Position numbers and translations under genes: made by a program. Under the pieces are notes generated by a model, which saw only the letters and a list, made by a program, of their open reading frames with translations, was not told the origin of the DNA and searched no databases. A DNA stretch of 7,953 nt from Bacillota bacterium (GTDB lineage: Bacteria; Bacillota; Bacilli; Bacillales; Cytobacillaceae), in the NCBI GenBank assembly GCA_030705745.1, contig JAUZPT010000116.1, forward strand, positions 1 through 7,953, written 5' to 3'. This document shows, piece by piece, positions 1-5,824 of this stretch. Position 1 is the stretch's first letter. Each line of letters begins with the position of its first letter.

Positions 1-60
1 ATCTTCACTAATCCTTCAGTTAAAAAGACGGAAGAATATATTTCTGGAAGGTTTGGATAA
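1..60 (+). CDS. pstB: Phosphate ABC transporter ATP-binding protein PstB, first copy (3' end only)
   Basis: Reading frame 1 is open from the window edge to TAA at 58-60 and encodes the last 19 residues of a protein ending YISGRFG. The gene downstream ends almost identically (YITGRFG), and this ending is typical of PstB, the ATPase of the high-affinity phosphate importer. I therefore read this as the first of two tandem pstB genes, as in B. subtilis pstBA-pstBB. Its stop codon adjoins the purine-rich ribosome binding site of the next gene (59-66), so the two are very probably cotranscribed. The catalytic motifs lie outside the window, so only the C-terminal signature supports the call. Confidence 0.8.
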   Translation: MFTNPSVKKTEEYISGRFG

Positions 61-73
61 GGGGGAATAGGGA

Positions 74-847
74 ATGACAGTGTCAGCTTCATCCAGAACA
101 GCATTTGAAGTGAATGATCTTAACTTATGGTACGGGGAACACCATGCACTAAAAAATATAAATTTCCCTATTTTCAAAAAAGAAGTGACTGCCATCATTG
201 GGCCTTCCGGATGTGGTAAATCAACCTTTATTAAAACATTGAACTTAATGATCAATATGGTTCCCAACGTAAAGATGTCAGGTGAAATCAATTTTTCCGG
301 ACAAAATATCCTCAATGAAAAAATGGATCTTGTAGAGCTTCGGAAACATGTTGGAATGGTATTTCAAAAAGGAAATCCGTTTCCTCAATCCATTTTTGAC
401 AATATTGCCTACGGTCCTAGAATTCATGGAATCACAAGAAAAAAAGACCTAGAGGGAATAGTTGTAAAGTCATTGATGGATGTAGCGTTATGGGATGAAG
501 TCAAGGACAGGCTTCACGCTCCTGCTATGGGACTTTCCGGTGGACAGCAGCAGCGTCTTTGCATTGCAAGAGCTCTAGCCACAAAACCGGATGTGCTCTT
601 AATGGATGAACCAACATCTGCTCTTGACCCAATCTCCACTTTAAAAATAGAAGAATTAGTATTAGAATTGAAAGAAAAGTATACGATTGTAATGGTTACA
701 CATAACATGCAGCAGGCAGCACGCGTGTCGGACAAAACGGCATTCTTTTTAATGGGTGAATTGATCGAGCTTGATGCGACATCCAAAATATTCTCCCAGC
801 CATCTGACGATCGTACGGAAGGTTATATTACAGGAAGATTCGGCTAA
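74..847 (+). CDS. pstB: Phosphate ABC transporter ATP-binding protein PstB, second copy
   Basis: This 257-residue protein is the cytoplasmic ATPase that powers phosphate import through the PstC-PstA membrane channel. All ABC-ATPase motifs are visible in order: Walker [10 protein letters not shown] (43-51), Q-loop at Q98 followed by [10 protein letters not shown] (101-110), the signature LSGGQ (154-158), Walker B VLLMDEP (174-180, with E179 as the likely catalytic base) and the switch histidine H210 in MVTHNM. The NPFP segment after the Q-loop and the YITGRFG ending are typical of PstB. Length is normal for the family. The ATG at 74 lies 7 nt behind GGGGGA (61-66), which adjoins the stop of the preceding pstB. 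Together with phoU it forms the tail of the pst operon. In Bacilli this operon is controlled by PhoPR from a promoter ahead of pstS, outside this window. Confidence 0.96.
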   Translation: MTVSASSRTAFEVNDLNLWYGEHHALKNINFPIFKKEVTAIIGPSGCGKSTFIKTLNLMINMVPNVKMSGEINFSGQNILNEKMDLVELRKHVGMVFQKGNPFPQSIFDNIAYGPRIHGITRKKDLEGIVVKSLMDVALWDEVKDRLHAPAMGLSGGQQQRLCIARALATKPDVLLMDEPTSALDPISTLKIEELVLELKEKYTIVMVTHNMQQAARVSDKTAFFLMGELIELDATSKIFSQPSDDRTEGYITGRFG

Positions 848-850
848 TAA

Positions 851-858
851 GAGGTGAT
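851..858 (+). promoter_or_regulatory. Ribosome binding site that fixes the phoU start
   Basis: GAGGTGAT matches the 16S rRNA anti-Shine-Dalgarno well and ends 5 nt before the ATG at 864. The in-frame TTG at 858 shares its first base with this site and is too close to be used. A further in-frame ATG at 870 is less well placed. Confidence 0.7.
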
Positions 859-863
859 TGTTA

Positions 864-1523
864 ATGACGATGAGATCAAATTTTGACATTAGTTTAAAAC
901 AATTAAAAGAAATGCTTCTTGAAATGGCTAGTTTATCTGAACAGGCAATTAAAGATGCAATTGATGCACTTATCAAGCAGAACTTGGAAAAGGCGCAGAA
1001 AATCATTGATGGAGATAATATTATCGATGAAATGGAGCATAAGATCGATGATAAGGCATTGCTCATGATTGCGACTCAGTCCCCAGTTGCTACAGATCTC
1101 CGAAAGATTTTGGTTGCAATCAAAATCTCATCTGAGATAGAACGTATAGGTGATATGGCAGTCAATATTGCAAAGTCGACGCTCCATATAGGAAATGAAA
1201 AGCTGATTAAAGAAATCGTAGACATTCCAAAAATGATGGACATGGCGCTGGAAATGCTTACCGAATCCTTAACAGCATTTTATTCTGAAGATGTAACCTT
1301 AGCGAAAAATTGTGCGGAAAAAGATGATATGGTGGATGAATTGTACGGAAGATTGGTACATGAATTGATAGGATACATTCCGAACAACCCTTCTGCATCC
1401 AATCAAATTACTCAATTGGCGTATGTTTGCCGATACATTGAGCGAATTGCCGATCACACAACAAATATTGCTGAAAATGTAATATTCCTTGTAACTGGAA
1501 AACGTTACGATCTGAATTCATAA
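864..1523 (+). CDS. phoU: Phosphate transport system accessory protein PhoU
   Basis: This 219-residue, all-helical cytoplasmic protein belongs to the PhoU family. PhoU restrains phosphate uptake and, in many bacteria, passes the phosphate status from the Pst transporter to the PhoR-type sensor kinase. The characteristic tandem three-helix-bundle repeat is visible: ERIGD (93-97) in the first half and ERIADH (193-198) in the second, with acidic stretches DNIIDEMEHKIDD (51-63) and EKDDMVDEL (152-160). These E/D clusters are the family's metal-binding positions. ATG 864 is chosen over TTG 858 because of the ribosome binding site. It follows pstB by only 16 nt, so it belongs to the same operon, and a strong terminator comes 34 nt after its stop. 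B. subtilis lacks phoU at this position, as far as I recall, so this is a lineage difference. Confidence 0.95.
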   Translation: MTMRSNFDISLKQLKEMLLEMASLSEQAIKDAIDALIKQNLEKAQKIIDGDNIIDEMEHKIDDKALLMIATQSPVATDLRKILVAIKISSEIERIGDMAVNIAKSTLHIGNEKLIKEIVDIPKMMDMALEMLTESLTAFYSEDVTLAKNCAEKDDMVDELYGRLVHELIGYIPNNPSASNQITQLAYVCRYIERIADHTTNIAENVIFLVTGKRYDLNS

Positions 1524-1556
1524 TTTGTTGAGTTTAAAAAAGTTTATAGAATGTCC

Positions 1557-1588
1557 AAAAAAGCCGGCCCATCATGGACCGGCTTTTC
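1557..1588. terminator. Bidirectional Rho-independent terminator between phoU and the convergent minus-strand genes
   Basis: The arms AAAAGCCGG (1559-1567) and CCGGCTTTT (1579-1587) are perfectly complementary. The stem continues inward after a C/A mismatch with CC/GG and closes on a 5-nt loop. The plus strand ends in TTTT, and the run of six A at 1557-1562 gives a U-run on the minus strand. It can therefore end transcription from phoU and from the minus-strand gene whose stop is at 1602. Confidence 0.9.
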
Positions 1589-1601
1589 ATATTAATGGGA
1601 T

Positions 1602-2099
1602 TCATTTTCCTGTCTTTGTAATGGTTTTTGCAAGTTGGTCAAAACTCATCTTGCTGGAAACATCATAACTCCCTAACTGCAATTTTTTTTCATATTGCTT
1701 GGAGATTAGAAATTGTCCAAAGTCCTTTTCATTTGCTATGATTTTTTGTTGAAAAAGAAGATGGACAATTTGATCCGAATTCATGCCATTCATGATGACA
1801 AGATGGTATAAATATTCATTTTTCAACTCATCCTGTTTAAAACGTGCAGGAACGTTTCCATTCGAGATTTTCGAAGAATTTGATTTTCCCCCCTGAACAC
1901 GAACGCCTGCCGATTTTTGAAGCTTTAGATATTCTTGATTTTTTATTACAATATACCCTTGTTTCTCTAAATGCTTCTTCTCCAAGTCAAAATCACTTGA
2001 AAAATAAATTTTCTGGTTGAAATAATAATAGTATGATCCAATGATGCTCACCGTTAAAAAAATACCGAACGAAAACGCCCGCATCCTACGCCTATCCAT
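1602..2099 (-). CDS. Membrane-anchored protein with an MltG-type LysM-like C-terminal domain (probable YqzC counterpart)
   Basis: This 165-residue protein is not characterised. It has a basic N-terminus (MDRRRMR), one membrane segment at about 8-27, and then a soluble region expected outside the membrane. Residues 98-163 carry the pattern GMNSDQIVHLL / II.N...F..FL / LQLGSYDVSSKMS.DQLA..ITK. That resembles the LysM-like subdomain in front of the catalytic domain of MltG/YceG endolytic transglycosylases. The catalytic domain is absent, so no enzyme activity should be assumed; binding to glycan or to another envelope protein is a guess. A serine/glycine/asparagine-rich linker (about 69-83) separates the parts. 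The ATG lies 8 nt inside the end of the preceding minus-strand gene, with GAGGA upstream, indicating translational coupling. By position, size and orientation beside pstB it probably corresponds to B. subtilis YqzC, an assignment made from memory. Confidence 0.8.
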   Translation of the reverse strand: MDRRRMRAFSFGIFLTVSIIGSYYYYFNQKIYFSSDFDLEKKHLEKQGYIVIKNQEYLKLQKSAGVRVQGGKSNSSKISNGNVPARFKQDELKNEYLYHLVIMNGMNSDQIVHLLFQQKIIANEKDFGQFLISKQYEKKLQLGSYDVSSKMSFDQLAKTITKTGK

Positions 2100-2481
2100 T
2101 GTTTTTTCCTCGATTTGTATATTCTTTTAAAATGTCGTAAACATCTTTAACAGATATGGAAGCCTGGCCAGCAATCTGTTCGATTGGTTTCCCTTGAGTA
2201 GCAAGAGCCCATACTTGATTTTTGATAATATCATGGATCTCTTTCTTCGTAGTTGGTTCGTTCTGTGCATAAATTGTCGCCATGTTAAAGTTATCTTCAT
2301 CCATTAATAATTCTTCTTCCAATATATTTATTTTTTTCTTCATTTGATAATTTTCCTGAACTTGCTGCATCGTAAATTGCTCAAGCTCATCCTTTAAGCT
2401 TGCGACAGAATCTTTTTGGAAAAAAGAAAGAATAAAAAGGACAAGGGAAAACCCTAGTAAACCAAGCATAATCAATGACAT
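2092..2481 (-). CDS. Membrane-anchored coiled-coil protein with HTH-like C-terminus (probable YqzD counterpart)
   Basis: This 129-residue protein has no assigned function. It begins with one hydrophobic membrane segment (about 2-21). A charged heptad-like stretch follows (about 27-62, LKDELEQF...KKKINILEEEL), likely a coiled coil. The C-terminal region (about 79-125) reads IEQIAGQASISVKDVYDILKEY, the spacing of a helix-turn-helix with IA in the first helix and V.DVYDIL in the second. The overall plan resembles the swarming protein SwrB, which I recall has a membrane anchor, coil and HTH-like tail, but I see no proof of homology. ATG 2481 is preferred over the in-frame GTG at 2490 because that GTG lies inside the ribosome binding site. 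It overlaps the next minus-strand gene by 8 nt, and the two are probably one operon. The likely counterpart is B. subtilis YqzD, judged by position and size. Confidence 0.78.
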   Translation of the reverse strand: MSLIMLGLLGFSLVLFILSFFQKDSVASLKDELEQFTMQQVQENYQMKKKINILEEELLMDEDNFNMATIYAQNEPTTKKEIHDIIKNQVWALATQGKPIEQIAGQASISVKDVYDILKEYTNRGKNNG

Positions 2482-2486
2482 TTTGT

Positions 2487-2493
2487 TCACCTC
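2487..2493 (-). promoter_or_regulatory. Ribosome binding site that fixes the start of the coiled-coil membrane protein gene
   Basis: On the minus strand GAGGTGA ends 5 nt before ATG 2481. The GTG inside this motif (2490-2488) is in frame and would lengthen the protein by three residues, but it has no upstream site of its own at the right distance. Confidence 0.7.
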
Positions 2494-2526
2494 ATAAAAA
2501 AAGACTTTAAAAAAATCAATATTAAC

Positions 2527-2555
2527 ATTTTACCATTAGGATAAAGAAATATCGA
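2527..2555 (-). promoter_or_regulatory. Candidate sigma-A promoter for the two minus-strand genes
   Basis: Read on the minus strand, TCGATA (2555-2550; four of six to TTGACA) is followed after exactly 17 nt by TAAAAT (2532-2527; five of six to TATAAT). TG stands one base ahead of the -10 hexamer, giving an extended -10. It lies about 45 nt upstream of ATG 2481, a normal leader length. No experimental support is available. Confidence 0.5.
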
Positions 2556-2569
2556 GGTTGCGGGTAGCA

Positions 2570-2583
2570 TTCCATCAATGGAA
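2570..2583. repeat. Short inverted repeat, possible operator
   Basis: TTCCAT and ATGGAA are perfect inverted arms separated by the two bases CA. It lies 15 bp upstream of the -35 element proposed for the minus-strand pair and about 185 bp upstream of rpmG. The symmetry would suit a dimeric regulator, but I cannot name one. At 6 bp per arm, chance occurrence is quite possible. Confidence 0.35.
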
Positions 2584-2712
2584 CTATTTTTATATCGATA
2601 GAAAATGTGTAAATGGGAGGATTGGACAATTAGTGGTGTAAACAAAGAGAAATTAAACTCATTTGATACAGGACTTTTAAAAAACAGACTAGCATTTCCT
2701 TTTGAAAAGTGA

Positions 2713-2718
2713 TATTAT
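2713..2718 (+). promoter_or_regulatory. rpmG: Possible -10 element for rpmG
   Basis: TATTAT matches five of six positions of TATAAT and lies 50 nt before the rpmG start. No good -35 is found 16-18 nt upstream (the TTGAAA at 2702-2707 is only 5 nt away), so this is a weak call. Confidence 0.3.
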
Positions 2719-2768
2719 AGAAAAGTCGTATGAACGAACTAGCAAGAAATAGTTTGGAGGGATAATGC

Positions 2769-2918
2769 ATGCGTGTGAATATTACGTTAGCTTGCACTGA
2801 ATGTGGAGATCGTAACTATATTTCAACAAAAAATAAACGTAACAATCCGGATCGTCTTGAGCTTAAGAAATATTGCCCAAGAGAAAAGCGTTCCACTGCA
2901 CATCGTGAAACAAAATAA
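2769..2918 (+). CDS. rpmG: 50S ribosomal protein L33
   Basis: This 49-residue basic protein is ribosomal protein L33 of the large subunit, near the tRNA exit region. It begins [18 protein letters not shown], contains [17 protein letters not shown] and ends HRETK, the typical L33 sequence of Bacilli. The first cysteine pair of the zinc ribbon is present (C9, C12) but only one cysteine of the second pair remains (C36, with E39 where the fourth would be), so zinc binding is doubtful. This resembles the B. subtilis RpmGA type. Bacilli often carry several L33 paralogues, some tied to zinc status. ATG 2769 has GGAGG (2756-2760) 8 nt upstream. The gene stands alone, ending in its own strong terminator. 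Confidence 0.95.
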   Translation: MRVNITLACTECGDRNYISTKNKRNNPDRLELKKYCPREKRSTAHRETK

Positions 2919-2947
2919 ACAGCAGGTTGCTTCCTGCTGTTTTTTTT
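2917..2947 (+). terminator. Rho-independent terminator of rpmG
   Basis: AAACAGCAGG (2917-2926) and CCTGCTGTTT (2933-2942) form a perfect 10-bp stem around a 6-nt loop, followed by an unbroken T run to 2947. The left arm starts within the rpmG stop codon. Confidence 0.93.
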
Positions 2948-2952
2948 ATGCT

Positions 2953-2958
2953 TATAAT
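2953..2958 (+). promoter_or_regulatory. yqgN: Possible -10 element for yqgN
   Basis: A perfect TATAAT lies 24 nt before the yqgN ATG, just after the rpmG terminator, where a new promoter would be expected. A matching -35 is poor: TTGCTT (2927-2932) is 20 nt away. The start of transcription would leave a leader of only about 17 nt containing the AGGAGG. Confidence 0.35.
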
Positions 2959-2981
2959 TAGATTGAATAGGAGGTTTTCAC

Positions 2982-3548
2982 ATGGAATTAAAAGACAGCC
3001 TTCGCCTGGAATTAAAAGGAATACTTGCACACATACCTAAACCCCACTACGAACATTATTCCTGGCAAATCGCAGGAAGACTCTACGAAGATTCTGACTG
3101 GATAAACGCAAAAATCATCGGAATTACCATTTCCAATCCACCTGAAGTTGATACATACCAGATTATTCGCAAAGCATGGGAGCAAGGAAAACAGATTGTC
3201 ATCCCAAAATGTTATCGGAAAGACAGAAACATGTCATTCCGCACGCTGACTTCGTTTGAACAACTCGAAACAGTATATTCAGGCTTGTATGAACCGATCA
3301 TTGATGAAACAGCTGAAATGCCTGCTTCTCAAATTGACCTTCAGATTGTACCTGGTTTGGCATTTGACACGGCAGGATTTCGTCTTGGCTTTGGTGGTGG
3401 ATATTATGACAGGTATTTAAAAGAATTTACCGGTGTGACGCTCTCGCTTGCCTTTGTTCCTCAGATTATCGGTAATCTTCCTATTGAGCCTCACGATATT
3501 CCCGTTTCTAAAATCATTACGAATGAAAGGACTATACTCCCGTCATGA
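2982..3548 (+). CDS. yqgN: 5-formyltetrahydrofolate cyclo-ligase (5,10-methenyltetrahydrofolate synthetase)
   Basis: This 188-residue cytoplasmic enzyme uses ATP to convert 5-formyltetrahydrofolate to 5,10-methenyltetrahydrofolate, returning a storage or inhibitory folate to the one-carbon pool. The family's hallmark is clear near the C-terminus: PGLAFD (124-129) followed by RLGFGGGYYDRYL (134-146), whose glycine-rich loop binds ATP phosphate. IPKC (74-77), QLETVYSGLYEP (94-105) and PHDIPV (170-175) also match B. subtilis YqgN as I remember it. A conserved basic N-terminus (KDSLRLELK, 4-12) is present. Length is normal for a bacterial family member. ATG 2982 has an ideal AGGAGG (2969-2974) 7 nt upstream. 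The stop overlaps the next ATG (ATGA at 3545-3548), so the two genes are translationally coupled. Confidence 0.95.
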   Translation: MELKDSLRLELKGILAHIPKPHYEHYSWQIAGRLYEDSDWINAKIIGITISNPPEVDTYQIIRKAWEQGKQIVIPKCYRKDRNMSFRTLTSFEQLETVYSGLYEPIIDETAEMPASQIDLQIVPGLAFDTAGFRLGFGGGYYDRYLKEFTGVTLSLAFVPQIIGNLPIEPHDIPVSKIITNERTILPS

Positions 3549-4321
3549 TGGGGAATGTAATAGTTACTTCCTTTATTGTTTTGACCGCTTTGGCAGGTTA
3601 TGCTCTTCGATCCTTGACATTGTCAGGTGCGCTTGCTGCTTTGGTTGTTGGAATAGCTGTTTTTCACGGGTTCGGATTAAGTGGCATAGTTTTACTCGGG
3701 ATCTTTTTTGCTTCTTCGAGTGCTTGGTCCAAATACAAAAGCTCGATGAAAGTCGAAATCGAAGAACGGCTTGCTAAAGGAGCAAGAAGGGATTGGCAGC
3801 AGGTTTTGGCGAATGGAGGACTAGCGGGACTGGTGAGCGTTTTGTATTCCGTTTGGCCAAATAATATTTACTTTATGGGCTTTCTCGTATCTTTAGCAAG
3901 TGCAAACTCTGATACATGGGCGTCAGAAATCGGTTCACTTAGCAAAAAAAAACCATTTAGCGTTCGGTCGTTCACTAGAGTTGAGAGGGGTACTTCAGGT
4001 GCAGTTAGTTTATTAGACACACTCTCGGCGCTTGCGGGGTCTTTATTGATGGCAGTATCAAGTGTAATTTTCTTGAATCTTCCTTTTGAAAAAGCAGTTT
4101 TTGTATTTGTTTTTGGATTTTTGGTAAATTTGCTTGATACGCTCCTCGGGGCTTTTTTTCAATCTGTTTATTTCTGTCATACGTGCTGTATTGAAACGGA
4201 GAAGAAATTCCATTGTGGAAAAGTAACCGGGAAACTGAGAGGGCTTACTATTCTAGATAATGATGTCGTAAATTTTCTTTCGGGATTGCTTGCTGTATGC
4301 TTGACGATACCATTTTTATAG
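3545..4321 (+). CDS. DUF92 family integral membrane protein
   Basis: This 258-residue protein is strongly hydrophobic, with about six membrane segments (roughly 5-20, 26-57, 90-120, 153-176, 183-208 and 243-257). Family motifs are visible: QVLANGG (86-92), DTWASEIGSLS (123-133), GTSGAVSLLDT (149-159), and LLDTLLGAFFQ (196-206) followed by a cysteine/histidine cluster (C211, H212, C214, C215, H223, C224) and LDNDVVN (237-243). These mark the DUF92 (TIGR00297) family. The only member with a function known to me is plant VTE6, a phytyl-phosphate kinase, so a role in phosphorylating a prenyl-phosphate lipid is conceivable but unproven here. The ATG overlaps the yqgN stop by 4 nt and lacks a good ribosome binding site of its own, so translation is probably coupled to yqgN. 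The gene is not part of this cluster in B. subtilis as far as I recall. Confidence 0.85.
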   Translation: MMGNVIVTSFIVLTALAGYALRSLTLSGALAALVVGIAVFHGFGLSGIVLLGIFFASSSAWSKYKSSMKVEIEERLAKGARRDWQQVLANGGLAGLVSVLYSVWPNNIYFMGFLVSLASANSDTWASEIGSLSKKKPFSVRSFTRVERGTSGAVSLLDTLSALAGSLLMAVSSVIFLNLPFEKAVFVFVFGFLVNLLDTLLGAFFQSVYFCHTCCIETEKKFHCGKVTGKLRGLTILDNDVVNFLSGLLAVCLTIPFL

Positions 4322-4379
4322 TGAAAAAATAATTAATTGCATCCGATAAAGTTTGTTGACTAAAATGATTTTTGTATAG

Positions 4380-5366
<987 letters not shown>

Positions 5367-5388
5367 TACACCCTTTCTGATTGAAGTT

Positions 5389-5424
5389 AAAAAGCACATA
5401 GCTGCTTTTTGATTTCTTTTTTTT
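5389..5424 (+). terminator. Rho-independent terminator of ldh
   Basis: AAAAAGCA (5389-5396) and TGCTTTTT (5403-5410) are perfect inverted arms around a 6-nt loop, followed after a short interruption by a second T run (5417-5424). The stem is AT-rich with a small GC core, so efficiency may be moderate. It lies 22 nt after the ldh stop. Confidence 0.8.
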
Positions 5425-5475
5425 GAGCATAAATGCCAATGAATATACTCATACTATGATTGGGAGGGATATAAA

Positions 5476-5670
5476 ATGTCTCGTATGATAACATCCATAC
5501 TAATGATTGGCACGCTTGGCTATTTTGGCTACCGATATCGATATCGGCTATTGAATGTTATTATCGGTACCGGCTGGATGCGCAGGTTGGCTGTCGGTTC
5601 GGTGATGAATATGCCAGGTGTAAAAGACAAGATGATGCAATCGATGTTCGGAGGACCATCAAAGTGGTGA
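5476..5670 (+). CDS. yqgO: Small membrane protein, YqgO-like, function unknown
   Basis: This 64-residue protein has one hydrophobic segment (about 4-18) followed by the aromatic/basic run YRYRYR (19-24), a second hydrophobic stretch LLNVIIGTGW (25-34), and a basic tail with MPGVKDKMM (46-54). Its place between the yqgN and ldh genes and gluP matches YqgO of B. subtilis, and that position is the main reason for the name; I do not recognise a functional domain. It is real rather than chance: ATG 5476 has GGGAGG (5462-5467) 8 nt upstream, and the gene ends in a strong terminator that includes its stop codon. It therefore seems to be its own transcription unit. A possible -10, TATACT (5444-5449), sits 15 nt after TTGAGC, which is short spacing. 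Confidence 0.75.
   Translation: MSRMITSILMIGTLGYFGYRYRYRLLNVIIGTGWMRRLAVGSVMNMPGVKDKMMQSMFGGPSKW
5532..5547. repeat. 16-bp perfect palindrome inside yqgO
   Basis: CCGATATCGATATCGG is identical to its own reverse complement and contains overlapping GATATC and ATCGAT units. It encodes the YRYRYR run of YqgO, so the symmetry may simply follow from codons TAC CGA TAT CGA TAT CGG. A hairpin or protein site is possible but not indicated otherwise. Confidence 0.6.
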
Positions 5671-5692
5671 AATAACCACTGATGGTTTTTTT
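5655..5692 (+). terminator. Rho-independent terminator overlapping the end of yqgO
   Basis: ACCATC-AA-AGTGGT (5655-5668) pairs with ACCACTGATGGT (5675-5686), leaving only a two-base AA bulge and a 6-nt loop, and is followed by seven T (5686-5692). The left arm covers the last codons of yqgO, and the stop codon TGA (5668-5670) straddles the arm and the loop, so a ribosome finishing yqgO would cover the left arm. Confidence 0.88.
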
Positions 5693-5730
5693 GTTTCTAC
5701 GTTAAGAATATCATTGCGAAGGATTTAGTT

Positions 5731-5736
5731 TATAAT
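5731..5736 (+). promoter_or_regulatory. gluP: Possible -10 element for gluP
   Basis: A perfect TATAAT lies 94 nt before the gluP start and after the yqgO terminator. The hexamer 17 nt upstream (ATATCA, 5708-5713) is a poor -35, and TTGCGA (5714-5719) is only 11 nt away, so the call is tentative. The implied leader of more than 80 nt shows no clear hairpin. Confidence 0.4.
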
Positions 5737-5824
5737 GAAGGAAACAAGGAAAAAATGAATATATAAAAAGCACTCATTCGTTATTTTCGGTTGGTTTGCA
5801 TATAGACAGAAGGTAGGGGAAACT

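Larger units (their letters stand above)
2482..2768. other. Divergent intergenic region between the minus-strand pair and rpmG
   Basis: These roughly 290 bases contain no convincing gene. They hold the promoter candidate for the minus-strand pair (2527-2555), a 14-bp inverted repeat (2570-2583), the palindrome TATCGATA (2593-2600), two direct copies of GTGTAAA (2607-2613 and 2636-2642), a weak -10 element for rpmG (2713-2718) and the rpmG ribosome binding site GGAGG (2756-2760). The longest start-to-stop reading I noticed behind a GGAGG-like motif is only a few codons. Confidence 0.6.

Noticed and set aside
16..315. Minus-strand open frame of 99 codons antisense to pstB
   Set aside because: It lies wholly against a strongly supported gene, has no ribosome binding site of note and no recognisable domain; the same holds for the antisense frames at 514-786 and 749-1066.
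3448..3777. Plus-strand open frame of 109 codons across the yqgN-DUF92 junction
   Set aside because: It is a shifted reading of two real genes, and its translation is cysteine-rich and without a domain.
5746..5766. AAGGA followed by a three-codon reading (ATG AAT ATA TAA) ahead of gluP, as a leader peptide
   Set aside because: It is too short to distinguish from chance and shows no attenuator hairpin around it.
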